7,819 nucleotides of DNA from an uncultured Bacilli bacterium (GTDB lineage Bacteria; Bacillota_I; Bacilli_A; RF39; UBA660): NCBI GenBank assembly GCA_947625395.1, contig CANQOD010000054.1, forward strand, positions 1 to 7,819, given 5' to 3'. The position numbers and the translations under genes are program-made. Positions 1 through 6,252 of this stretch are shown piece by piece. The notes under the pieces were generated by a model. The model saw only the letters and a program-made list of their open reading frames with translations, searched no databases and was not told the DNA's origin. How positions within the stretch are numbered: the stretch's first letter is position 1; every line of letters starts with the position of its first letter.

Positions 1-1670
1 AAAGACATGTCCACGTAAATGGTGCGATTGAAAAGTATGATGCACAGTATGAATATAGAGATTGTACAGGCTGTGGACAAGAAATTAAAACAACCCATGC
101 TTTACAAATAACAGAAAACTTTGATGGTAGTAAGACTTATCGCTGTACACATCAAGGTTGTGGATATCAACAAACTGTGAATCAACATCAACACAACTTT
201 GCAAAATTAAAAAGTTATACCAATACAGGAGAAACATGGGAATGTGACTGTGGAGCAACCACTACGAAAAATCATACATTAGGAAAACAAAAAATAGATA
301 AGACCACGCATCAAGTTGTAGAAGAATGTCAAAATCCAGGCTGTGATTATGAAAAGAGAACTGCCCATACGCCACATACTTATACGACCTTTAAAGGTTC
401 TGCGGGTGACCAAGAAAATTGGGAATGTACAGAGTGTGGACAACCGATTAAAAAGAATCACACTTTAGGAAGCAAAACACTCGATAAAACAACCCACGAA
501 GTTGTGGAAAAATGCCAAACTCCAGGTTGTGACTATGAAAAAAGAACCGCTCATACGCCACATACTTATACAACATTCAAAGGTTCTGCTGGAAATCAAG
601 AAAATTGGGAATGCGAATGTGGAGCACCTTTGACCAAAGCACATACATTAGGAGAAAAGACCTTTGATAAAACAACCCATGAAGTTGTTCAAGAATGTCA
701 AACTCCAGGTTGTGATTATGAAATAAGAGAAGCGCACACCCCACATACTTATGCAGTTTTCAAAGGCTCTACAGGAGAGCAAGAAAATTGGGAGTGTGAC
801 TGTGGAGCGCCTTTAACCAAAGCACATACACTAGGCGCAGAAACTTTTGATAAAGCAACGCATGAAGTCGTTCGTGAATGCGAAACTCCAGGCTGCGATT
901 ATGAAACACGACAACTCCATACAGACCATCATTTTGATACCTTTAAAAATTTTGAGGGTACTGAGGAATATTGGGAATGTGATTGTGGAGAAACGACTAC
1001 GAAAAGCCATCAATTGACAGAGGGAACTGTCACTCCAGGAACACATAATAAAGTGAAAGAATGTCAAACTCCAGGTTGTGATTATGAAGAAGTTGAATTG
1101 GTTCCTGAACACAATTATGTCTTACAAAGCACAGATGAAAATTACGAATATTATCAATGTAGTGGTTGTGAATCCACCAAGCAAGAAGCCCATTCATTCA
1201 ATAGTGGTGTTCCACAAGGCGATGGCACTTATTTACAAACTTGTGAAAATGAGGGCTGCGGTTATACAAGAAGCTATCATACTTGTATTGAGGGAACTCC
1301 AGTAACGGTGTTTGTTGGAACAAAAGATGTTTGTTATCGAGTTCGATATGATTGTAAAATCTGTGGAAAAACAGTTAGTTATGGACCGGATATGCCACAC
1401 GTACTTTATCGGGACTGGGATACCAATTCTAGAAAATGTTCTAACACAGGTTGTGCATATGAAGAAGCACTTTCGAATAGTCTAGCCCAAGAACAACCCT
1501 CTACAATAAAGGTAACACCACAAGAAACAGTGTTAGAAACAGAAGTAGAAACTGCCAATAGAGAACAAGAAGTTCCAACAGAGGCAACGCATCTCGAAGT
1601 CGCTTGTCTTGACGAAAAACAAAAGGTCTTTCAATTGACATTAGGACACGCTTTTAATCATAGCGTTTAA
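1..1670 (+). CDS. Cys/His-rich tandem-repeat surface protein, 5'-truncated by window edge
   Basis: The reading frame is open from the first complete codon at nt 3, so the GTG at 177 is internal and the true start lies upstream. About 555 residues are visible, ending in TAA at 1668-1670. The protein is a string of ~61-residue units, each with a W-E-C-x-C-G (or C-x-x-C-G) knuckle, an H-T-L-G motif, T-H-x-V-x-x-C and then P-G-C-D-Y-E. Five units are closely similar; a partial unit precedes them and two divergent units follow (to about nt 1480). The regular four Cys and several His per unit suggest zinc-ribbon-like metal binding or disulfide-stapled modules. The last ~70 residues are Glu/Thr-rich, with no LPXTG, no transmembrane segment and no charged anchor tail. 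The signal peptide is not visible. Only 17 nt separate it from the signal peptidase gene, so they are probably co-transcribed. Its position resembles that of tapA in Bacillus, but no homology to TapA is claimed. Exact function unknown. Confidence 0.85.
   Translation, partial: RHVHVNGAIEKYDAQYEYRDCTGCGQEIKTTHALQITENFDGSKTYRCTHQGCGYQQTVNQHQHNFAKLKSYTNTGETWECDCGATTTKNHTLGKQKIDKTTHQVVEECQNPGCDYEKRTAHTPHTYTTFKGSAGDQENWECTECGQPIKKNHTLGSKTLDKTTHEVVEKCQTPGCDYEKRTAHTPHTYTTFKGSAGNQENWECECGAPLTKAHTLGEKTFDKTTHEVVQECQTPGCDYEIREAHTPHTYAVFKGSTGEQENWECDCGAPLTKAHTLGAETFDKATHEVVRECETPGCDYETRQLHTDHHFDTFKNFEGTEEYWECDCGETTTKSHQLTEGTVTPGTHNKVKECQTPGCDYEEVELVPEHNYVLQSTDENYEYYQCSGCESTKQEAHSFNSGVPQGDGTYLQTCENEGCGYTRSYHTCIEGTPVTVFVGTKDVCYRVRYDCKICGKTVSYGPDMPHVLYRDWDTNSRKCSNTGCAYEEALSNSLAQEQPSTIKVTPQETVLETEVETANREQEVPTEATHLEVACLDEKQKVFQLTLGHAFNHSV
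192..1109 (+). repeat. Five tandem 183/186-nt coding repeats (Cys/His units)
   Basis: Units begin at 192, 375, 561, 744 and 927, each starting at a His codon (H-N-F, H-T-Y or H-H-F). Lengths are 183, 186, 183, 183 and 183 nt; the 186-nt unit has one extra residue in its C-x-x-C knuckle where the others have C-x-C. The units starting at 375, 561 and 744 are very alike at the DNA level (for example the shared CATACTTAT at each start), which implies recent duplication or ongoing homogenisation and makes copy-number change by recombination plausible. A degenerate partial unit precedes nt 192 and two diverged units follow from 1110 to about 1480. Confidence 0.85.
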
Positions 1671-1687
1671 GGAAAAGGGGAAGAAGA

Positions 1688-2359
1688 ATGAAAATGAAGA
1701 AAAAATGGTATAAAAGTATTAGTAACTGGGCTATTTTAATAGCTTGCATCATCTTAGTACCTATCTTAATCATCAATCTATGGATTATGTTTCAAGCGAA
1801 GACAAATCCTAAAAAAATTCCAAGCGTATTTGGATATAAACCTTTTATTGTTTTATCAGGTTCTATGGAAACAGAAATTTATAAAGGCGATTTAATTATT
1901 GCGAAAATCGTAGACCCTAAAACTTTAAAAGAAAATGATGTCATTGCTTTCCGTGATGCAGAAGATACTGTAACAACACACCGAATTATTGACATTGTTG
2001 AAGATAACGGAAAACCTTATTTCATTACCAAAGGTGATAACAATAATACCCAAGACCAAAACATGGTTGCCTATGAAGATGTTGAGGGAATCTATGTGTT
2101 AAGAATTGCTCATTTTGGTCAACTTATGAACAGTCTTGCACAACCAACAACCGTCATTATTATTGTGATGGGAATTACGCTTATCTTTATTCTTGGCTTT
2201 ACGATTTCGAATAAGAAACAAAGAGACCTTGAAAGACAAGAATATTTAGAATATAAGAAAATGAAAGAAGAACAGGCCAAACAGGAAGAAGAAAAAGCAA
2301 CAACAAAAACCGAGAAAAAGCCTGTCAAAACAAAGAAAGACGATAAAAAGTCGAAGTAA
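1688..2359 (+). CDS. sipW: SipW/Sec11-type (Ser-His) signal peptidase I, first copy
   Basis: This is a 223-aa membrane signal peptidase of the archaeal/ER (SipW) type, which cleaves exported precursors on the outer face of the membrane. An N-terminal membrane segment (about residues 14-34) is followed by the catalytic box S-G-S-M-E (nucleophile Ser59), then T-H-R-I with His98 in place of the Lys of ordinary bacterial type I peptidases, and K-G-D-N-N with Asp117. A second hydrophobic segment (about 154-173) precedes a long charged K/E-rich cytoplasmic tail (175-223) that probably forms a helix. The ATG at 1688 follows a purine-rich GGAAAAGGGG at 1671-1680. It sits between the Cys/His repeat gene and the TasA-like subunit, the typical sipW position, so the downstream T-Y-A-K-Y signal is its most likely substrate. 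Family assignment is firm; the substrate pairing is inferred from neighbourhood. Confidence 0.93.
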   Translation: MKMKKKWYKSISNWAILIACIILVPILIINLWIMFQAKTNPKKIPSVFGYKPFIVLSGSMETEIYKGDLIIAKIVDPKTLKENDVIAFRDAEDTVTTHRIIDIVEDNGKPYFITKGDNNNTQDQNMVAYEDVEGIYVLRIAHFGQLMNSLAQPTTVIIIVMGITLIFILGFTISNKKQRDLERQEYLEYKKMKEEQAKQEEEKATTKTEKKPVKTKKDDKKSK

Positions 2360-2385
2360 AATTTGGTAAACAGCTAGTAATAGCG

Positions 2386-2413
2386 TTTACATAGATTAGG
2401 AATCGCATAAATT
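2386..2413 (+). promoter_or_regulatory. Possible sigma-A-like promoter for the TasA-like gene
   Basis: TTTACA at 2386-2391 and TAAATT at 2408-2413 are separated by 16 bp and roughly fit -35 and -10 boxes (4 of 6 matches for the -10). The -35 candidate overlaps the 3' arm of the 2366-2390 hairpin. In A/T-rich DNA such matches arise by chance, so this is a weak call. Confidence 0.22.
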
Positions 2414-2449
2414 CCTATGCATAAAAATTTATGCGCTAAAAATAAAGTA

Positions 2450-2459
2450 AAGGAGGTGA
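2450..2459 (+). promoter_or_regulatory. Strong ribosome binding site deciding the 2465 start
   Basis: AAGGAGGTGA is a near-perfect match to the anti-Shine-Dalgarno, with GGAGG placed 8 nt before the ATG at 2465. It rules out the in-frame ATG at 2417, which would put a polar 16-residue extension ahead of the signal peptide and lies inside the leader hairpins. It is the strongest such site in the window, consistent with high expression of a major subunit. Confidence 0.88.
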
Positions 2460-2464
2460 AAAGA

Positions 2465-3088
2465 ATGAAAAAGAAAATGATAGCATTATTTGCATTATTT
2501 GCTGCCGTTGCTGTTACAGCTTCATCAGTAAGTGGAACTTATGCAAAGTATGTTACTGAAGCAACTGGAAGTGATGAAGCAAGAGTTGCAAAATGGGGTA
2601 TTGGAAAAACGATGACCGTTGATTTATTCAAAAGTAGTTATGATAATAACGCTGTTTATCATAAAAGTGAAAAATTGGTTGCTCCAGGTACCACAGGTGT
2701 TTATACTTTTCAGATTAATGACGAGGCTGCTCCAGAAGTTGCCTATAAATTAGATGTTGCAATTGATGAGGGAAGTCAAGATGAAACGGGTAAACTTCGT
2801 TTTTGGACAGGCGATGCTACATCATACGAGGAGGCTTTATCATCAGGTGGAAAACAATATGCAAATTTTGATGCTTTAAAGTCTAACTTTGGTACAGACC
2901 TTAGTATTGCGAAAGTATTACCAACTGACACATTAGCTGATAGGTTGGGAACTGTTAAATTGCATTGGGAATGGCAATTTGATTCTAGTGATGATACAAA
3001 TGATACAACCAAAGGAGATGCTGGTACTGCTAAAGTTACCATCAAAGTAAAAGTTACTGCAACACAACTTGATACAGTTGAAGCGTAA
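2465..3088 (+). CDS. TasA/CalY-like fibre subunit with SipW-dependent signal peptide
   Basis: This is a 207-aa secreted protein. The N-terminus is MKKK followed by a hydrophobic stretch (5-22) and the SipW-type signature S-G-T-Y-A-K-Y-V (23-30), with S-D-E-A-R-V-A-K-W at 36-44; cleavage is expected near A27. The mature part has A-P-G-T-T-G-V-Y at 73-80, which fits the beta-sandwich start of camelysin/TasA-like proteins, and a C-terminal L-H-W-E-W at 166-170 followed by an Asp/Thr-rich loop and a terminal strand (V-K-V-T-A-T-Q). No cysteines, no anchor and no LPXTG were seen. It is preceded by a signal peptidase of the matching type and flanked by stem-loops on both sides. By analogy with Bacillus TasA it is probably the major polymerising subunit of an extracellular fibre; that role is inferred. 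It could instead be a camelysin-like surface protein. Confidence 0.85.
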   Translation: MKKKMIALFALFAAVAVTASSVSGTYAKYVTEATGSDEARVAKWGIGKTMTVDLFKSSYDNNAVYHKSEKLVAPGTTGVYTFQINDEAAPEVAYKLDVAIDEGSQDETGKLRFWTGDATSYEEALSSGGKQYANFDALKSNFGTDLSIAKVLPTDTLADRLGTVKLHWEWQFDSSDDTNDTTKGDAGTAKVTIKVKVTATQLDTVEA

Positions 3089-3097
3089 TGATGAAAA

Positions 3098-3122
3098 TGA
3101 AAGTTAACTCGTTTAACTTTCA
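3098..3122 (+). promoter_or_regulatory. Perfect 10-bp stem-loop just after the TasA-like gene
   Basis: TGAAAGTTAA at 3098-3107 pairs perfectly with TTAACTTTCA at 3113-3122 around a 5-nt CTCGT loop. It begins 10 nt after the stop codon and directly abuts the next hairpin, sharing base 3122. The stem is A/T-rich and no T-run follows, so a 3'-end protecting or processing role fits better than termination. Confidence 0.55.
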
Positions 3123-3153
3123 AATAAGTCCATGACTTTTCATGGATTTATTT
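3122..3153 (+). terminator. Terminator-like 14-bp stem-loop, possibly attenuating read-through
   Basis: AAATAAGTCCATGA (3122-3135) pairs with TCATGGATTTATTT (3140-3153) around a CTTT loop; all 14 positions pair, one as G-U (3128/3147). The GC-containing upper stem followed by TTTATTT and preceded by an A-rich arm resembles an intrinsic terminator, which could also act on the opposite strand. The U-tract is interrupted and the downstream genes look like part of the same system, so partial termination that lowers expression of the anchor and minor subunits is the likely effect. Confidence 0.55.
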
Positions 3154-3171
3154 GGAACTTAAACAGGAGAA

Positions 3172-3179
3172 AGGGAGGT
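3172..3179 (+). promoter_or_regulatory. Ribosome binding site deciding the 3189 start
   Basis: AGGGAGGT lies about 10 nt before the ATG at 3189. The alternative in-frame ATG at 3132 falls inside the terminator-like stem-loop and has no Shine-Dalgarno, so it was not chosen. Confidence 0.8.
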
Positions 3180-3188
3180 AAAAGGATA

Positions 3189-6100
3189 ATGCAACAAAAT
3201 AATCATAATGATGATGACAATGACAATAGAAGAAGAAAAATAATAATTATGATTATCGTTATCATCATTATTATTCTTTTACTTCTAACTAGTTGTACTT
3301 CAAAATTTTGGGGAAGAATCGGATTTCCTTTTATGCAGGAAACAGAAGTGAAAATTGATGATGATACCAATGATAAAGAAATCATTCTCAATCAAAATTT
3401 AAAATTTGATGCAGAGCAATATCAATTTTATTTAGGGGAAGAAGATGGAAAACTCACTTATTATTATCAACAGATTCATCCTAAAAAATTCACTTGTAAA
3501 ACCAGTGATTCTAAAATCGCAACATGTGTTGTGAAAAATGGATATGTTGTTTTAAAGGTCAAGAAAAAAGGAAAAGTGACTGTAACTTTAGATACAGCGA
3601 CCAATGGAAAAATCTATCGCGCAACGACTAAAGTTACGATAAAAGCAAGTCAAAGATATATCACGTTATCGAGTCAAAGTGGTACGATTTATTTAAGTGG
3701 AAATCGTTCTCTTTATGTATCTTATTTTGTCGGAGGAACGGCAGGAAAAGTCAGTGCGAAAGTGAGTGATTCTTCTATTGCCAGTGTTACGGTAGAAGAG
3801 GGAAGAATTCATATTGTTGGAAAGAAAAAAGGACATGTTACTGTGACTGTCACCGTGACGGATAATTATGGAAGTTATAGTACCACTTATGAGCTGACCA
3901 TTACAGACCAAAATCCACAAGCAAGCTCTTCCAAAACATCTTCCAGTGCCTCTGCTTCTCAAAAAAGTCATGATAGTGCGCTTAAAAGTTTAAAGACCAA
4001 CCAAGGAAAACTATCTTTTCAATCTCAAGTACATGATTATTATCTTTCTGTAGAAAATCAAGTGGACCATGTGACTTTAGAAGCCATTCCACATTCTTCC
4101 AAAGCCAAAGTGCAATATCGTTACAATGGTAAAACTGTTTCTTCCTTGGAAGATTTGGCTTTGAAAGTAGGAACCAATGAAGTCACTATCCTCGTGACTG
4201 CGGAAGATGGAAGTACAACAACTTATACCGTCACCATTGAACGAAGTGCAAGAACGCCTGTCAAAGACAATGCATTAGGACAACTCACCGTGAGTGAGGG
4301 GACTTTAACACCGCGTTTTGACCCGGATGTTTTAAACTATCAAGTGACAGTGGATGCTGATGTTGACCATATCGATATGAATGCTGTTCCGAAAGAGAAA
4401 AATGCCAAAGTTCAATATCGTTATCGAGGACAGGAAGTTTCTGATTTAAAAGATTTACCGCTTCAAACAGGACAAAATGAAGTTGAAATTGTCGTTACCG
4501 ATGATGATGGAAATACAAGAACGTATACGGTTACTATTGATAAACAAAAGAGTACCAATAATCAGTTAAAAGATTTGACTGCTTCAAGTGGCACATTCCA
4601 AGAAAAATTTGAACCACAGAATAAGACCTATCATTTAGAAATTCCATATGATGAGGAAAGCCTAACTCTTCAAGCTGTTTTAGCAGATGCAAGAAGTACA
4701 GTTACTTATCAAGTCGATGGAAAAACGGTTTCTTCTTTAGAAGATTTGAACCTAGAAGCAGGGGACCATACGATTGAAATTACAGTGACAAGTGAAGACA
4801 ATGTCAAGAATACCTATATTCTATATGTGCATAAAAAGAAAAGAACACTCCAGTTTGATAACGAAAATTACCAGTTTTCTACGAACAATCGCCATTCAAT
4901 TCCTTATACGGTTTATGAAGACAATCTTCCATTAGAAGCAGAAGACTATCAGGAAGAAGATGTCGTAGTGACTTGGGAGGGAGGTACTTTTTCGGGAACC
5001 GTTGAAGTTCATCAAGGATATATCGAAGTGATTCCTGACAGTGAGATGGATGGGAAGAAGTTGACATTCTCTGCGACTTATCATGGAGAAACAGCGCAGG
5101 CAGAAGTGACTTTCAAAGCAAGTAATTATTACTTAACAACACCAACCAATCATTATGATGTTGACCAAACATCAGAGCAATCCAACCGGAATCTCGTCTT
5201 TTACAATAACTTCTTTAGTCAACCTGAAAATGTTCGTTGGAAGCCTTTAGAAGATGCCAAAGGCATTCGTATTTATGAAGAGGGCAACGAAGATGTTTAT
5301 ATTGATTTGTACTTTGATAGTGACCAGTTTACTGTTCAAGATGTAACAGGTAGTCATTCTTTGAATGTCGTTTTAGAAACGAAAAAAAGTGGCACGCTCC
5401 GAGCAAAAGGATATGTTTATGGAGAAGAAGTAAGCGATGTGGAAATTACGATTCAAGTTACACAAAAATACCTCTTAACACTTGATGCCAATGGTGGTTA
5501 CTTTGATTTGTTTACGACAACCTATACATTCCAACTAGGAAAAGAGGACATGCCATTTGATTTGACCGAGTACATCCAAGGATACTTAGAAGATGAAAAC
5601 TGTCTACATTATGCCTTGATAGGCTTCAGTAAAGACAAAACAAGCAAGACAGTGGAATATGATACTACCATTACGATACAAGAAGATACTATTCTATATG
5701 CTGTTTATCAACAAACACCATCTGAGGAACCGGTTCTTGAAGAAAAAAATCTTTACTTGACCGATGTGGACCTCTTTCATAATGAAGAGTATTTCCAACT
5801 TTACAATCGCGATAAAATCATTTATCCAGGAGCTTTTGGTTCTTATCGCATGGAACTTGTAAACAATAGCTCACAAACGATTGAAATCAAAAGCATTACC
5901 TTAGAAGAAGAAACCATCTGTATGAATGAGCAGGATTGTTTAAACATGGGATATATCATCAAAGACTTGAATCAGTACTATTTTGGTAATTCCAATGACC
6001 AGTATGTGATTTTGCATCGTCATGCGAAAACGGAAAAGACAGGCAATCTTACCAAGAATGTGATTGAAGTTCCTCTTACCATTCCTCAGAATGAGAAAAA

Positions 6101-6251
6101 AGAGATTTCTCTATTATGGAAATGGGTTGATACGGACAATCTTGTTGACACCTTTATTGGCAATCAAGCAAAACAAAGTGATGTCAATTATCGTCTGACT
6201 GTCAGTATTCAATTTACGACAACGAAAACAGCTTGTGAAAATGGTGGTTAA
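3189..6251 (+). CDS. Large anchored multidomain surface protein with C-terminal TasA-like domain
   Basis: This is a 1020-aa protein. An unusual Asn/Asp-rich N-terminus (1-13) and R-R-R-K lead into a poly-Ile/Leu membrane segment (18-34) ending in L-T-S-C (Cys36), which fits a lipobox; it is therefore a lipoprotein or a single-pass anchored protein. Residues ~65-240 hold two Ig-like (BIG2-like) beta modules with K-K-G-K-V-T-V-T and K-K-G-H-V-T-V-T strands. A Ser-rich linker (245-260) follows, then three cadherin-like beta-sandwich repeats (about 262-352, 361-452, 458-549; PF12733-type, judged by pattern). After further beta-rich sequence comes an InlB/Listeria-type repeat (L-D-A-N-G-G, 761-842). 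Residues 852-1016 resemble the small subunits: Y-P-G-A-F-G-S-Y at 879-886 and L-L-W-K-W at 975-979, then a D-T-x-x-G loop and a final strand. No LPXTG. Translation of the next peptidase is probably coupled (start 1 nt after the stop). It may be the anchor, initiator or adhesin of the fibre; this is inferred. Confidence 0.85.
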   Translation: MQQNNHNDDDNDNRRRKIIIMIIVIIIIILLLLTSCTSKFWGRIGFPFMQETEVKIDDDTNDKEIILNQNLKFDAEQYQFYLGEEDGKLTYYYQQIHPKKFTCKTSDSKIATCVVKNGYVVLKVKKKGKVTVTLDTATNGKIYRATTKVTIKASQRYITLSSQSGTIYLSGNRSLYVSYFVGGTAGKVSAKVSDSSIASVTVEEGRIHIVGKKKGHVTVTVTVTDNYGSYSTTYELTITDQNPQASSSKTSSSASASQKSHDSALKSLKTNQGKLSFQSQVHDYYLSVENQVDHVTLEAIPHSSKAKVQYRYNGKTVSSLEDLALKVGTNEVTILVTAEDGSTTTYTVTIERSARTPVKDNALGQLTVSEGTLTPRFDPDVLNYQVTVDADVDHIDMNAVPKEKNAKVQYRYRGQEVSDLKDLPLQTGQNEVEIVVTDDDGNTRTYTVTIDKQKSTNNQLKDLTASSGTFQEKFEPQNKTYHLEIPYDEESLTLQAVLADARSTVTYQVDGKTVSSLEDLNLEAGDHTIEITVTSEDNVKNTYILYVHKKKRTLQFDNENYQFSTNNRHSIPYTVYEDNLPLEAEDYQEEDVVVTWEGGTFSGTVEVHQGYIEVIPDSEMDGKKLTFSATYHGETAQAEVTFKASNYYLTTPTNHYDVDQTSEQSNRNLVFYNNFFSQPENVRWKPLEDAKGIRIYEEGNEDVYIDLYFDSDQFTVQDVTGSHSLNVVLETKKSGTLRAKGYVYGEEVSDVEITIQVTQKYLLTLDANGGYFDLFTTTYTFQLGKEDMPFDLTEYIQGYLEDENCLHYALIGFSKDKTSKTVEYDTTITIQEDTILYAVYQQTPSEEPVLEEKNLYLTDVDLFHNEEYFQLYNRDKIIYPGAFGSYRMELVNNSSQTIEIKSITLEEETICMNEQDCLNMGYIIKDLNQYYFGNSNDQYVILHRHAKTEKTGNLTKNVIEVPLTIPQNEKKEISLLWKWVDTDNLVDTFIGNQAKQSDVNYRLTVSIQFTTTKTACENGG
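3972..4835 (+). repeat. Three cadherin-like domain repeats within the large surface protein
   Basis: Units at about 3972-4244, 4269-4544 and 4560-4835 encode ~91-residue modules. Each has L-x-x-L-x-x-x-x-G at its start, a central V-Q-Y-R-Y-x-G or V-T-Y-Q-V-D-G strand, then S-x-L-x-D-L, G-x-x-x-x-x-I-x-V-T and a closing T-Y-T-V-T-I-like strand. The first two are most alike (both have K-V-Q-Y-R-Y); the third is more diverged. The pattern is that of Cadherin-like beta-sandwich domains found in stalks of Gram-positive surface proteins. Confidence 0.75.
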
Positions 6252-6252
6252 G

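Larger units (their letters stand above)
2360..2464 (+). promoter_or_regulatory. Structured leader upstream of the TasA-like gene
   Basis: This gap contains no gene but is dense with inverted repeats. Hairpin one, 2366-2390, has a 6-bp stem (GTAAAC/GTTTAC), one bulged A at 2372, a 4-bp stem (GCTA/TAGC) and a GTAA (GNRA-type) loop. Hairpin two pairs 2397-2403 (TAGGAAT) with 2411-2417 (ATTCCTA). Hairpin three pairs 2404-2413 (CGCATAAATT) perfectly with 2426-2435 (AATTTATGCG). Hairpins two and three use overlapping bases and cannot both form. No poly-T run follows, so they are unlikely to be a plain terminator; an mRNA-stability, processing or attenuation role is possible. All pairings were read by eye and folding energies were not computed. 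Confidence 0.6.

Noticed and set aside
177..191. GTG at 177 as the start of the Cys/His repeat gene
   Set aside because: The frame is open back to the window edge and the upstream codons encode another, partial Cys/His unit, so the gene continues upstream.
1078..1305. A 75-codon + frame overlapping the Cys/His repeat gene
   Set aside because: It lies wholly within the repeat gene, has no ribosome binding site or recognisable features, and the main frame is strongly supported by repeats.
2417..2464. Upstream ATG giving the TasA-like protein a 16-residue extension
   Set aside because: It overlaps the leader hairpins, has no Shine-Dalgarno, and would spoil a standard MKKK signal peptide that follows a perfect ribosome binding site at 2450-2459.
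2776..3123. Open frames on the minus strand opposite the subunit, adhesin and peptidase genes
   Set aside because: They are shadows of well-supported + strand genes; compositions are Ser/Phe-rich complements of Lys/Glu-rich codons, and none has a convincing ribosome binding site or domain.
3972..4835. Cadherin-like repeats considered as a sign of recent horizontal transfer
   Set aside because: Base composition and codon use match the rest of the operon, and such repeats are common in Gram-positive surface proteins.
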